Assembly (NCBI GenBank): GCA_963719975.1
Contig: CAVRED010000001.1
Coordinates: 248,001-312,000 of the forward strand
DNA: 64,000 nt
Direction of reading: 5' to 3'
Origin: Poindextera sp963719975
Lineage (GTDB): Bacteria > Pseudomonadota > Alphaproteobacteria > Caulobacterales > Caulobacteraceae
Under the pieces are notes generated by a model. That model made no database searches, had not been told where the DNA came from, and saw only the letters and a program-made list of their open reading frames with translations. The position numbers and the translations under genes are program-made. This document shows, in pieces, positions 51,623-59,678 of the stretch. Numbering within the stretch: position 1 is the first letter of the stretch; each line of letters opens with the position of its first letter.

Positions 51623-52984
51623 ATGCCCGAGCACGAGAACAGCGCGAGGTTTCTGCGGGCGATCTGGAGCGCGGCCGGCGGCGATGCGGCGCTCGGCTCG
51701 CGTGTCAACTTCGCGGAAGCCGGCGATCTGCCTTCCGCGTTTTCGGTCAGCGACCTCGCCGCCGGCGCAGTGGCCGCAGCGGCGCTCGCGGTCGCGGAAC
51801 TGGCCGGCAGCACGGCCGTGACGGTCGATCGCCGGCTCGCCTCCTTCTGGTTCGGCTTCTCCCTCCGGCCTCAAGGCTGGGCGCCCGCCCCGCCGTGGGA
51901 TCCCATCGCCGGCGACTACGCCGCGAGCGACGGCTGGATCCGGCTGCACACCAACGCGCCCCGCCATCGGGCGGCGGCGCTGGCCGTCCTGGGCGCGTCC
52001 GGCGAGAAGGACGCGGTCACCCGCGCCGTCGCCGCCTGGACGGCCGATGACCTGGAGGGCGCCATTGTCGCGGGCGGGGGCTGTGCTGCGGCCTTGCGCT
52101 CGCTCGCGGCCTGGGCCGAACACCCGCAGGGCAAGGCCATCGCCGCGGAGCCCCTGGTCTTGCGCTCCGAGGGTGACGGCGCGGGCCGAACCGCCGCATC
52201 GGCGGACCCGTCGCGGCCGCTGGCCGGCGTCAAGGTGCTGGACCTGACGCGGGTCCTCGCCGGCCCTGTCGCGACCCGCTTCCTCGCCGGCTATGGCGCC
52301 GATGTGCTGCGCATCGACCCGCCGGACTGGGACGAGCCGGCGATCACGCCGGAGGTGACGCTGGGCAAGCGCTGCGCGCGCCTCGACCTGCGCGACGCCG
52401 ACGCCCGCCAGACGCTGCTCGGCCTCCTTGCCGAGGCCGATGTGATCGTCCACGGCTATCGCCCCGGCGCGCTCGAGCACCTGGGCCTAGGCGCGGCGGC
52501 GCGGCGGGCTGCTCGACCCGGCCTGATCGATGTCTCGCTTGACGCCTACGGTTGGACCGGACCCTGGTCGGGGCGGCGCGGGTTCGACAGCCTGGTGCAG
52601 ATGAGCGCCGGCATCGCCGAGGCGGGTATGCGCCGCGCGGGCGCAGACCGGCCGACGCCGTTGCCAGTGCAGGCGCTGGATCACGCGACCGGCTACATTC
52701 TGGCCACGGCCGCCGTGCGCGGCCTCAGCGCGCGCCGCGCCGCCGGCGCCGGCTCGACGTGGCGGGCGTCGCTGGCGCGCACCGCCGCCCTGCTCGCGAG
52801 CGCTCCGGCGTCGGGCGCATCCCAGCCTTTCGCTGATCGGTCCGACGCCGACCTCGCCACGGGCGTCGAGACGACGGCCTGGGGCCCAGCGCGGCGGCTC
52901 AAACCCCCGGTCGCGATCGAAGGCGCGCCGATGCGCTGGGATCGTCCGGCCGCCGACCTCGGCTCGTCGCCGGCGCGGTGGTAG
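51623..52984 (+). CDS. Type III (CaiB/BaiF) CoA transferase, permuted layout
   Basis: 453 residues starting MPEHENSARFLRAIWSAAGG, with AAGGAG 7 bases before ATG 51623. The CoA-binding motif LAGVKVLDLTRVLAGPVATR comes near residue 200, and the DVIVHGYRPGALEHLGLG and VSLDAYGWTGPWSGRRGFDS segments follow. The part before it (including the SDGWIRLHTNAPRHRAAALA block) resembles the segment that follows the CoA-binding half in usual CaiB proteins, so the order looks permuted. It moves CoA between organic acids; the substrate is unknown. The MbfA-like gene follows after 19 bases. Confidence 0.82.
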   Translation: MPEHENSARFLRAIWSAAGGDAALGSRVNFAEAGDLPSAFSVSDLAAGAVAAAALAVAELAGSTAVTVDRRLASFWFGFSLRPQGWAPAPPWDPIAGDYAASDGWIRLHTNAPRHRAAALAVLGASGEKDAVTRAVAAWTADDLEGAIVAGGGCAAALRSLAAWAEHPQGKAIAAEPLVLRSEGDGAGRTAASADPSRPLAGVKVLDLTRVLAGPVATRFLAGYGADVLRIDPPDWDEPAITPEVTLGKRCARLDLRDADARQTLLGLLAEADVIVHGYRPGALEHLGLGAAARRAARPGLIDVSLDAYGWTGPWSGRRGFDSLVQMSAGIAEAGMRRAGADRPTPLPVQALDHATGYILATAAVRGLSARRAAGAGSTWRASLARTAALLASAPASGASQPFADRSDADLATGVETTAWGPARRLKPPVAIEGAPMRWDRPAADLGSSPARW

Positions 52985-53003
52985 CAGTAGGAGCAAGGCG
53001 ACC

Positions 53004-54125
53004 ATGGCCGATGCGAAGGACGCTCGACGCTACCGGACCAACCTGCAGGGCGAGGTCGACGGCGAGGCGCTCTACGGCGCGCTCGCCGAGGCCGAGCAGG
53101 ACCCGAACCTGGCCGCGGTCTATCGCAAGCTCGCCTCGGTCGAGGGCGCCCACGCCGAGTTCTGGCGAACGCGCCTGGGCCGCAAAGGCGCCGTTCAGCT
53201 CGCGCCAACAGTGCGCGCCCGGGCGCTCTCCTGGCTCGCCAGGCGCTTCGGCCCCTCCTTCGTGCTGCCGGCGATCGCGGCCGGCGAGGCGCGTGACATC
53301 GACGCCTACGACCGCCAGCCCGAGGCCGTGGCCGGCGGGCTGCCCACCGACGAGCGCTCGCATGCCCGCATCATCCAGGCTGCCGCCTCGACCGGCCGCG
53401 GGCTGGCTGGGCCGGAGGTCGCCGTGCTCGAGGGGCGCCATCGGGGTGCAGGCGGCAATTCGCTCCGCGCGGCGGTGCTGGGCGCCAACGACGGCCTCGT
53501 TTCCAACCTCAGCCTGGTGATGGGGGTGGCCGGGGCGTCGGCCTCGGCGCATCCGGTTCTGCTCGCCGGCATCGCCGGCCTCGTCGCCGGCTCCTGCTCC
53601 ATGGCCATGGGCGAGTGGTTGTCGGTGAACAGCTCGCGCGAACTCTATCAGAAGCAGATCGCGACCGAGGCCGAGGAGCTCGAGCAGTCGCCTGAGGAGG
53701 AGAAGGAAGAACTCGTACTGATCTACCAGGCCAAGGGGTTGCCGGAGGATCAGGCCAAGGCGCTGGCCGAGCGGCTGCTGTCGGACAAGTCCACCGCCCT
53801 CGACACCCTGGCGCGCGAAGAACTGGGCATTGATCCCGAGGCGCTCGGCGGCTCGGCGTGGGGCGCGGCCGCCGCCTCCTTCTTCCTGTTCGCCTTCGGA
53901 GCCGTCTTCCCGGTCGCGCCGTTCCTCGTGCTCAGCGGCTGGCCAGCGGTCGGAACCAGCCTGGCGCTCAGCGGGATCGTGCTCGCCGGAATCGGCATCG
54001 GCACGTCTCTGTTCACCGGCCGCGGCGCGCTGTTCTCGGCCGCGCGCCAGGTCCTGATCGGCTACGTTGCGGCGATCATCACCTTTACAGTCGGCCGCCT
54101 CGCCGGCGGCGTCATCGCCGGCTAG
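53004..54125 (+). CDS. mbfA: MbfA-like ferritin/VIT1 iron membrane protein
   Basis: 373 residues: an N-terminal rubrerythrin/ferritin-like domain (about 10-140; ALYGALAEAEQDPNLAAVY, VEGAHAEFWRTRL, AIAAGEARDIDAYDRQPEA) fused to a CCC1/VIT1-like domain with helices (LRAAVLGANDGLVSNLSLVM, AGIAGLVAGSCSMAMGEWLS, AASFFLFAFGAVFPVAPFLV, QVLIGYVAAIITFTVGRLAG). This is the layout of rhizobial MbfA, an iron exporter repressed by Irr. Expected to pump ferrous or ferric iron out and protect from peroxide. Whether an Irr box is present I cannot see. It is 19 bases downstream of the CoA transferase. Confidence 0.9.
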   Translation: MADAKDARRYRTNLQGEVDGEALYGALAEAEQDPNLAAVYRKLASVEGAHAEFWRTRLGRKGAVQLAPTVRARALSWLARRFGPSFVLPAIAAGEARDIDAYDRQPEAVAGGLPTDERSHARIIQAAASTGRGLAGPEVAVLEGRHRGAGGNSLRAAVLGANDGLVSNLSLVMGVAGASASAHPVLLAGIAGLVAGSCSMAMGEWLSVNSSRELYQKQIATEAEELEQSPEEEKEELVLIYQAKGLPEDQAKALAERLLSDKSTALDTLAREELGIDPEALGGSAWGAAAASFFLFAFGAVFPVAPFLVLSGWPAVGTSLALSGIVLAGIGIGTSLFTGRGALFSAARQVLIGYVAAIITFTVGRLAGGVIAG

Positions 54126-54157
54126 GCTCGGCGCGAGAAAAGCAGGGAGGAACGGCG

Positions 54158-54997
54158 ATGGGTCAGCTGGACGGCAAGGTCGCCGTGATCACCGGGGCGG
54201 CGAGCGGCATGGGGCGGGCCGCGGCCATCCTGTTCGCACGCGAAGGCGCGCATGTGGTGCTGGCCGATCTGAACACGGCCGGCGGCGAGCAGGCGGCCGA
54301 GGACGCGAGCGCGGCCGGACCGAAGTGCGTCTTCCAGCGCACCGACGTTGCGTCCGAGCCGGACGTCCAGGCCCTGGTCGCCCGCGCGCTCTCCGACTTC
54401 GGGCGCTTGGACGTCACGTTTAACAACGCCGGCATCGGCGGGGCGATTGGTCCGCTCGAGAAGATCGCCGTTGAGGACTGGGACCGTACGCTGGCGGTCT
54501 GCCTGCGCGGCGTCTTCCTCGGCATGAAGCATTCGATCGCCCCCATGCGGGCGCAGGGCGGCGGCGCCATCGTCTCCACGGCCTCGATCGCCGGCCTCGG
54601 CGGCTACGCGAACCTGCACGCCTACTGTGCGGCCAAGGCCGGCGTCGTGAACCTGACCCGCTCGGCGGCGCTGGAGTTCGCCGTCGACAAGATCCGCATC
54701 AACAGCATCGCGCCAGGCGGCGTCTCGACTCCGATCCTCGGCGGCGGCGCCCACTTCAACAAGGCGGCGGCGGACGCGGCGCTCGTCAACGCCCAACCGC
54801 TTCCGTTGGCCGGTCAGCCGGAGGACATCGCGGCGGCCGCCCTCTTCCTCGCCAGCGATGCGGCGCGCTTCATCACCGGGCACTGCCTGGTGGTCGACGG
54901 CGCAGCCACCGCCGGCGCGATCGCGACCGCCCCGCGCGCCGGCCAGGAACGGCCAAGCCCGCAACGCTCGTTCGCCGGGCCCTCGTTCGAGCTCTAG
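54158..54997 (+). CDS. SDR family oxidoreductase
   Basis: Classical SDR of 279 residues. The start ATG 54158 is preceded by GGGAGGAACGGCG, a good ribosome site. Motifs: VAVITGAASGMGRAAAILFA, NNAGIGG, IVSTASIAGLGG, YCAAKAGVVNLTRS (Tyr/Lys) and the SIAPGGVSTPIL loop. NAD(P)-dependent; substrate unknown (typical annotations are cyclohexanol or 3-oxoacyl type). The C-terminal tail from about residue 245 extends a bit beyond the common length. It is convergent with a ParA gene, 6 bases apart. Confidence 0.88.
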   Translation: MGQLDGKVAVITGAASGMGRAAAILFAREGAHVVLADLNTAGGEQAAEDASAAGPKCVFQRTDVASEPDVQALVARALSDFGRLDVTFNNAGIGGAIGPLEKIAVEDWDRTLAVCLRGVFLGMKHSIAPMRAQGGGAIVSTASIAGLGGYANLHAYCAAKAGVVNLTRSAALEFAVDKIRINSIAPGGVSTPILGGGAHFNKAAADAALVNAQPLPLAGQPEDIAAAALFLASDAARFITGHCLVVDGAATAGAIATAPRAGQERPSPQRSFAGPSFEL

Positions 54998-55003
54998 GAG
55001 GAC

Positions 55004-55678
55004 TCAAGCGCCTCCAGCCCGGAGGTCGGCGCCTTCTTCTTCCGCCGCCCCGGTGAGCTCGGTCTCGACGTAGTCCCAGAGCGCGGCGATGTCCTTCGCC
55101 GCGGCGGCGTCCGACATCTCCTCGGCCGAGCGGCCGGTCTCGAGCGCCGTCTGGTACATCGTCCTCGCCCGCACGATCACCGGCGCGACCCTCGCCTCGA
55201 GATACTCGAGCCCGCGCAGCGCCCGCTTGACCAAGGAGAATTCGATGCCCTCTCGGGCGACTGGAGCCTGGTTCACCACCACCACCGAGGGCTTGCCCAG
55301 GCGGCGCACGATGCTGAGCGTCGGCGCGAGGCCGGCCAGGTCGAGCAGTGTCGGGCGCGCAACCAGCACCGCGAGGTCGGCCAACACGATCGCCTCGCTG
55401 ACGTCCTCGACCACGCCGGCCGGCGTGTCGATGATCAGGAGTTGTTTGCCCAACCCAAGCGCCGCGAACTTGGCCGCCATCAGCTCGCCCCCCGACGTGG
55501 CGACATAGTCGGGGCCGGCGCCCTCGCGCGCGCTCAGAACCGCCTTGGCGGAGTGTTGCGGATCGACATCGGCGACCAGCGTCGCCACGCCGCGCAGATG
55601 CGCCGCCAGCGCCAGATGCGTCGCGACCGTGGTTTTGCCGGAGCCCCCTTTGAGGGCGATCACCGCCACCGTCCGCAC
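55004..55678 (-). CDS. ParA-like ATPase (orphan)
   Basis: 224 residues with a deviant Walker A KGGSGKTTVATHLALAA, the switch region QLLIIDTPAGVVEDVSEAI and VARPTLLDLAGLAPTLSIV. ParA/MinD family members move DNA or cell-pole cargo. No parB-like gene is beside it, so its role is unclear; it may belong to a chromosome or chemotaxis positioning system. It lies between an SDR (convergent) and the dioxygenase gene region. Confidence 0.85.
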   Translation of the reverse strand: MRTVAVIALKGGSGKTTVATHLALAAHLRGVATLVADVDPQHSAKAVLSAREGAGPDYVATSGGELMAAKFAALGLGKQLLIIDTPAGVVEDVSEAIVLADLAVLVARPTLLDLAGLAPTLSIVRRLGKPSVVVVNQAPVAREGIEFSLVKRALRGLEYLEARVAPVIVRARTMYQTALETGRSAEEMSDAAAAKDIAALWDYVETELTGAAEEEGADLRAGGA

Positions 55679-55788
55679 GTTGCCCGAACCCTCCGCCGCC
55701 GCGCCGCCAGTAGGCGACCAATTGGCGGCGAAAACTAGGTCGCACGTCAGATCAACTGAGGGATCCCGGGGCCAGTCGTGGCTTGGTG

Positions 55789-56664
55789 CTAGCTGGGGCG
55801 ATGGTGGCCCCAGCTGCTCGGCTTGTCGTGGCGGGTGACCCGCCAGATGGCGTCGTCAACCTCGATCGCGCCATAGCCGAACTCCACTTCGAAGCCGGAA
55901 GGGGTGCGGGCGTAGAACGAGACCATCTGGTCGTTGGTGTGTCGTCCAAGGCCCTGGGCGATGGGCGTTTGCGCCGCATAGGCGCGCTCGAGGGCGAAGC
56001 CGACGTCGTCCAGGGTCGGGACCTGGACCATGAAGTGGTGCAGGCGCTTGGGGATCGGGATCGGGGCCAGCGCCAGCGTGTGGTGACGCGGATTGCAGTG
56101 GTAGAACTCGAGTTCAAAGGCGACCTTGGGACCCATCCGCATCATGATCTTGTCGGAGAGCCGAAAGCCGAGGAGGTCCTGGTAGAAGGCTCGGGTCGCG
56201 GCGATGTCCTTGGTCGAGAGCACGATGTGGCCCAGGCCCTGCTCGCCGGTGACGAAGGCGTCGACGCCGGCGGGCGAAGCGAAGGGCGTCTCGGTGCGCA
56301 ACGTCGGCCCGTAGTAGATCTCGACCCTGAGGCCCTCCGGGTCCTGGCAGGAAACCAGGCCCAAGACCCCACGCTCCGCCAGCAGCTCCGGGTCGCCGTT
56401 GCCGACCGCGACGCCGCCGGCGGCCAGCCGCTCGGACACCGCGGCCAGCTCGGCCGGACCAGCAACTTCGAAGCCGACGTAGGCGACATCGTCCGTCTCG
56501 CCCGCTGCGACCGCAAAGCGCCACGCCTGGTCGTCCATGCGAAAGCGGCGCGCGTCGCCGGCCGCCTCGCCAGGCATCAGGCCGAGCACGCCGGTCGCGA
56601 ACGCGCTCCAGGCCTCGGGGTCCTGCACCTTGAAGCCGAGGTAGCCCAGGGAAGCGATGGTCAT
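55789..56664 (-). CDS. Extradiol ring-cleavage dioxygenase (BphC/HsaC-like)
   Basis: 291 residues, vicinal-oxygen-chelate type with two modules. The iron ligands match His in LGHIVLSTKDIAATRAFYQ, His in LHHFMVQVPTLDDVG and Glu in GFEVEFGYGAIEVDD, as in 2,3-dihydroxybiphenyl dioxygenase. It would cleave a catechol in the meta position. Start ATG 56664 (MTIASLGYLGFKVQD). The neighbour at 56712 encodes a flavin monooxygenase-like partner, 47 bases upstream on the same strand; both may be controlled by the LysR-type regulator at 58028. HsaA/HsaC pairs work in sterol-ring degradation, but an aromatic acid or phenol is equally possible. Confidence 0.87.
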   Translation of the reverse strand: MTIASLGYLGFKVQDPEAWSAFATGVLGLMPGEAAGDARRFRMDDQAWRFAVAAGETDDVAYVGFEVAGPAELAAVSERLAAGGVAVGNGDPELLAERGVLGLVSCQDPEGLRVEIYYGPTLRTETPFASPAGVDAFVTGEQGLGHIVLSTKDIAATRAFYQDLLGFRLSDKIMMRMGPKVAFELEFYHCNPRHHTLALAPIPIPKRLHHFMVQVPTLDDVGFALERAYAAQTPIAQGLGRHTNDQMVSFYARTPSGFEVEFGYGAIEVDDAIWRVTRHDKPSSWGHHRPS

Positions 56665-56711
56665 TGGTCTCTGGCTCTTTCCGTTGAAGGAGGAGGCGCG
56701 CGTCAGGGCCG

Positions 56712-57926
56712 CTAGACGATGAAGTCGCCGTTGTCGCCGCCCATGGCGACGAAGCCGGCGTTCAGCGCGCCTTTGTCGGCATTGAGGAAGGCGTGGTTGG
56801 AGGCGGCGTGGGCGTCGCGGAAGTAGCGCTGCAGCGGGTTGGACAGTCGGATGCCGCGCGCGCCGCTGGCCTTGAACAACAGCTCGATGGCCCGCATCGA
56901 TTCCTTGGCGATCACCTGCGAGTCCCACTTGTTGGCGACGCGCATCGCGACCGGCAGCGGCTGGGCGGCGGCGATCAGCGCGTCGAGCTCCGCGAAGTTG
57001 GCCTCCAGCTTCTGGTGCAGGCCGCGCACGATCGCACTGGCCTCGGCGATACGCTGGCGCACGAATGGGTCCTCGATGGCGCGCGCGCCGTCATAAGTTC
57101 CCCGTCGCTCCTGCATCTGCTCGCTGAACGCCTCCAGCGCGCCATCGGCCATGCCCAGCACCACGACGGCCAGGCAGTAGGAGAAGACGGTCCCGAAGGG
57201 GAAGCGATAGGCCGGCGCGGTGAAGGTCTTCAGGCCGACATCCTGCATCAGGTAGGTGTCGGCGAAGCGATGGGTGCGGTGCTCGGGTACGAAGGCGCCT
57301 TCGACCACGATGTCCTTGCTGCCGGTGCCCTTCAGTCCGAACACGTGCCAGGTGTCGTCGATCTCGTAGTCGCTGCGAGGGATCAGATAGGCGCGCTGGT
57401 CGGGCGGGCCTGGGGGCGCATCCGGCGCGGCGGGGGCGCGGCCGCCCAGCATGACCCACTGGCAATGGTCGCAACCGCTGGACCAGGGCCAGCGGCCGCT
57501 GACCTTGAAGCCGCCCTCGACCCGTTCGACCTTGCCGAACGGCCCGTAGGACGAGGAGATTCGGGCTGTGTCGTCGACGCCCCAGATGTCGTGGCCAGCC
57601 CTGGGATCGAGCAGCGCAATCTCCCAGTTGTGGATGCCGACGAGGCAAAGGCACCAGGCGCTGGAAGGACAGCCCTTCGCCAGCTCCATCGCCACCCGAT
57701 AGAGCGCCATCGGGTGCATTTCGTAGCCGCCCAGCGCCGCCGGCTGCAGGATGCGGTAGAACCCCGCGGCCTCGAAGTCGGCCACTGTCTCCGGCAGCAC
57801 GGAGCGGTTCTCCTCGCAGGCCGCAGCGCGCTCCTTCAGGATCGGGACCAGCCTGCGGGCGCGGCCGAGCAGCTCCGCTTCGGTGGGCGGCGACGGGCGG
57901 ACGATGGCTGCGGCTGCGGCGGACAT
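56712..57926 (-). CDS. Acyl-CoA dehydrogenase-fold flavin monooxygenase (HsaA-like)
   Basis: 404 residues with an acyl-CoA dehydrogenase fold: N-terminal helical part (ADFEAAGFYRILQPAALGG), a beta domain (VEGGFKVSGRWPWSSGCDH) and the LGMADGALEAFSEQMQERRG and ELLFKASGARGIRLSNPLQR C-terminal part. It resembles 3-HSA hydroxylase HsaA and similar two-component hydroxylases that use FMNH2 from a reductase partner, not acyl-CoA. The reductase is not seen in this window. It is 47 bases upstream of the extradiol dioxygenase gene and 91 bases downstream of the LysR-type palindrome centre. Confidence 0.84.
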   Translation of the reverse strand: MSAAAAAIVRPSPPTEAELLGRARRLVPILKERAAACEENRSVLPETVADFEAAGFYRILQPAALGGYEMHPMALYRVAMELAKGCPSSAWCLCLVGIHNWEIALLDPRAGHDIWGVDDTARISSSYGPFGKVERVEGGFKVSGRWPWSSGCDHCQWVMLGGRAPAAPDAPPGPPDQRAYLIPRSDYEIDDTWHVFGLKGTGSKDIVVEGAFVPEHRTHRFADTYLMQDVGLKTFTAPAYRFPFGTVFSYCLAVVVLGMADGALEAFSEQMQERRGTYDGARAIEDPFVRQRIAEASAIVRGLHQKLEANFAELDALIAAAQPLPVAMRVANKWDSQVIAKESMRAIELLFKASGARGIRLSNPLQRYFRDAHAASNHAFLNADKGALNAGFVAMGGDNGDFIV

Positions 57927-58004
57927 GGCGGCTCCCTGCGGCGAGTGCGCGATGCAACGTCTTCGCCGACCACGAGGCTTTCGGGAAACGAAAAGTCGTG
58001 AGGC

Positions 58005-58029
58005 GACCTATCGATGGCGTCGATAGGTC
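58005..58029 (-). promoter_or_regulatory. LysR-type operator candidate upstream of the monooxygenase gene
   Basis: Perfect inverted repeat GACCTATCGA / TCGATAGGTC around TGGCG. Its core ATCGATGGCGTCGAT contains a T-N11-A motif, as LysR regulators bind. The centre (about 58017) is 91 bases before the ATG at 57926, which fits an activator site at -65 with a leader of about 25 bases. It overlaps the lysR stop at 58028, so terminator activity for lysR is an alternative. Confidence 0.6.
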
Positions 58030-58981
58030 AAGAGAGGCCCGGGCTCTCCGGGCGCGCCTGCATCAGGAGGTCGCGGAACCAGGCGTGGGCGGGGTCGCGC
58101 TCCATCGCCCGCGGCCAGTAGGCGCATATCAGGAGCGCCGGCAGTTCGAACGGCGGACGGAACAGGTCGATGGCGTAGTTGCGCTGCAGGCGCTCCGCCA
58201 ACCGCCGCTGCACCAGCGCCAGACAGCCGCTCGACTCGACGATAGCCGGCAGGGCGGAGAACTGCTGAACGAGCACGAGGTTGTGCTGCGCAAGGCCCAG
58301 GGATTTCAGACCCACGACGGACAGCAACGGATCGTAGCGCGGCGAAATCTGGAACATGGCATGCTGACAGGCGAGGTAGGCCTCGCGGGTCAGCTCGCCC
58401 TGGAACGCGCGGCGGCGCTTGGACGCGATCACCACCATCTCGTCGCGCCAGAGCGGAGTCTCGACCAACGCGTCCGAGACGCGGCTGCTTGCACCCTCGG
58501 GGATGATGACCGCGTCGATGCGGCCGCGCGAGGCCTCGGCCACCACGTTGTCTGGCACGTCGGTGAACTGCACCGAGGCCTTAGGCGCCTGCACGGCGAG
58601 ACGCGCGGCCAAGCGCGGCGCCATGAGCAGCGAGACGTAGTCGGCGGACGCCACCACGAAGCGGCGGGTCTCGGCGCCGGCATCGAAGTCCGGGGGCTGC
58701 AACAGCGCCTCCAGCTCGACATTGGCCCGCTCGACCTGCTCGACCAGCCCCTCGCCGCGGGCGGTCAGCTCCATCCGCCGGCCGACCATGACCAGCAGCT
58801 CGTCGTCGAAGGTCTCGCGCAGCCTCGCCAACGCGGCGCTTACCGCCGATTGGCTGAGGCCCACCCGCTCGGCGGTCCGACTGACGCTGCGCGTGCGCAG
58901 CAACTCGCGCAGGATCGGCAGGAGATTGAGATTGTGCCGTCGAAGCAGCATGCGGCTCTGCGCCCCCTCGGGCATCATCAT
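58028..58981 (-). CDS. LysR-type transcriptional regulator
   Basis: 317 residues. N-terminal winged HTH: LNLLPILRELLRTRSVSRTA, RVGLSQSAVSAALARLRETF; then the type-2 periplasmic-binding effector domain. It lies upstream of the monooxygenase and dioxygenase genes, same strand, and the T-N11-A palindrome sits between. That layout suggests it activates them in response to an aromatic inducer (inference). Three in-frame ATGs at 58975-58981 leave the start uncertain; the ATG at 58951 gives a shorter MLLRRHNLN start. Confidence 0.87.
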   Translation of the reverse strand: MMMPEGAQSRMLLRRHNLNLLPILRELLRTRSVSRTAERVGLSQSAVSAALARLRETFDDELLVMVGRRMELTARGEGLVEQVERANVELEALLQPPDFDAGAETRRFVVASADYVSLLMAPRLAARLAVQAPKASVQFTDVPDNVVAEASRGRIDAVIIPEGASSRVSDALVETPLWRDEMVVIASKRRRAFQGELTREAYLACQHAMFQISPRYDPLLSVVGLKSLGLAQHNLVLVQQFSALPAIVESSGCLALVQRRLAERLQRNYAIDLFRPPFELPALLICAYWPRAMERDPAHAWFRDLLMQARPESPGLS

Positions 58982-59048
58982 TCACCGCCAGCGGGCTTGG
59001 CGGAAGCGCGGGTTCGGTGTTGGCGGCGATCGTGGTACCTCAGCAGCC

Positions 59049-59675
59049 ATGCGCTATCCCTTCTCCACCGCCTTCCGCGAGACTCTGGCCGCGCGGTGCG
59101 CCGCCTTTCCGCGCATCGCTCACGAAGGCCAGGCGCTGAAGCCGGCGGCGGTGGCGCTGGCGCTGGTCGAGGCGGACGATGGGTCGGGCGAGGCCGCCTT
59201 CTTGCTCACGCGACGGGCGGCTGCGCTGCGCGCGCATGCGGGGCAGTGGGCGCTGCCGGGCGGACGCTGCGACGCCGGCGAGAGCTTCGAGCAGGCCGCA
59301 GCGCGCGAGCTCGAGGAGGAGTTGGGCCTGGCCGTGCCGCCGGGCAGCGTGCTTGGCCTGCTCGACGACTATCCGACCCGCTCCGGCTACGCGATCACGC
59401 CGGTCGTCGCCTGGCTGGACGACGCCGCGGCGCTGCGCCCGAACCCGCACGAGGTCGCCGAGGCCTATCGCATCCGGCTTGACCACATCGCGGGCGACGA
59501 CGTCGTAACGTTCGAGGCCATCCCGGAAAGCCCGCGGCCGGTGATCCGCGTCAACATCAACGAGCATCGCATCCACGCGCCGACCGCGGCGATGATCTAC
59601 CAGCTGCGCGAGCTGGTCGCCGACCGCATCACCCGCGTCGCCCACCTGGAGCAGCCGGTGTTCGCCTGGCGATGA
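59049..59675 (+). CDS. NUDIX hydrolase (CoA pyrophosphatase-like)
   Basis: 208 residues; ATG 59049 with only 67 bases to the lysR start. Nudix box GGRCDAGESFEQAAARELEE followed by ELGL matches the consensus. Upstream LALVEADDGSGEAAFLLTRR and AHAGQWALPGGRCDAGES are like the CoA-diphosphatase group (NudL/Nudt7), which cleaves CoA or acyl-CoA, though the diagnostic LLTxR(SA)xxLRxHxGQxxFPGG is only partly matched (FLLTRRAAALRAHAGQ is close). Convergent with the Rieske gene (3 bases apart). Confidence 0.84.
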   Translation: MRYPFSTAFRETLAARCAAFPRIAHEGQALKPAAVALALVEADDGSGEAAFLLTRRAAALRAHAGQWALPGGRCDAGESFEQAAARELEEELGLAVPPGSVLGLLDDYPTRSGYAITPVVAWLDDAAALRPNPHEVAEAYRIRLDHIAGDDVVTFEAIPESPRPVIRVNINEHRIHAPTAAMIYQLRELVADRITRVAHLEQPVFAWR

Positions 59676-59678
59676 GGT

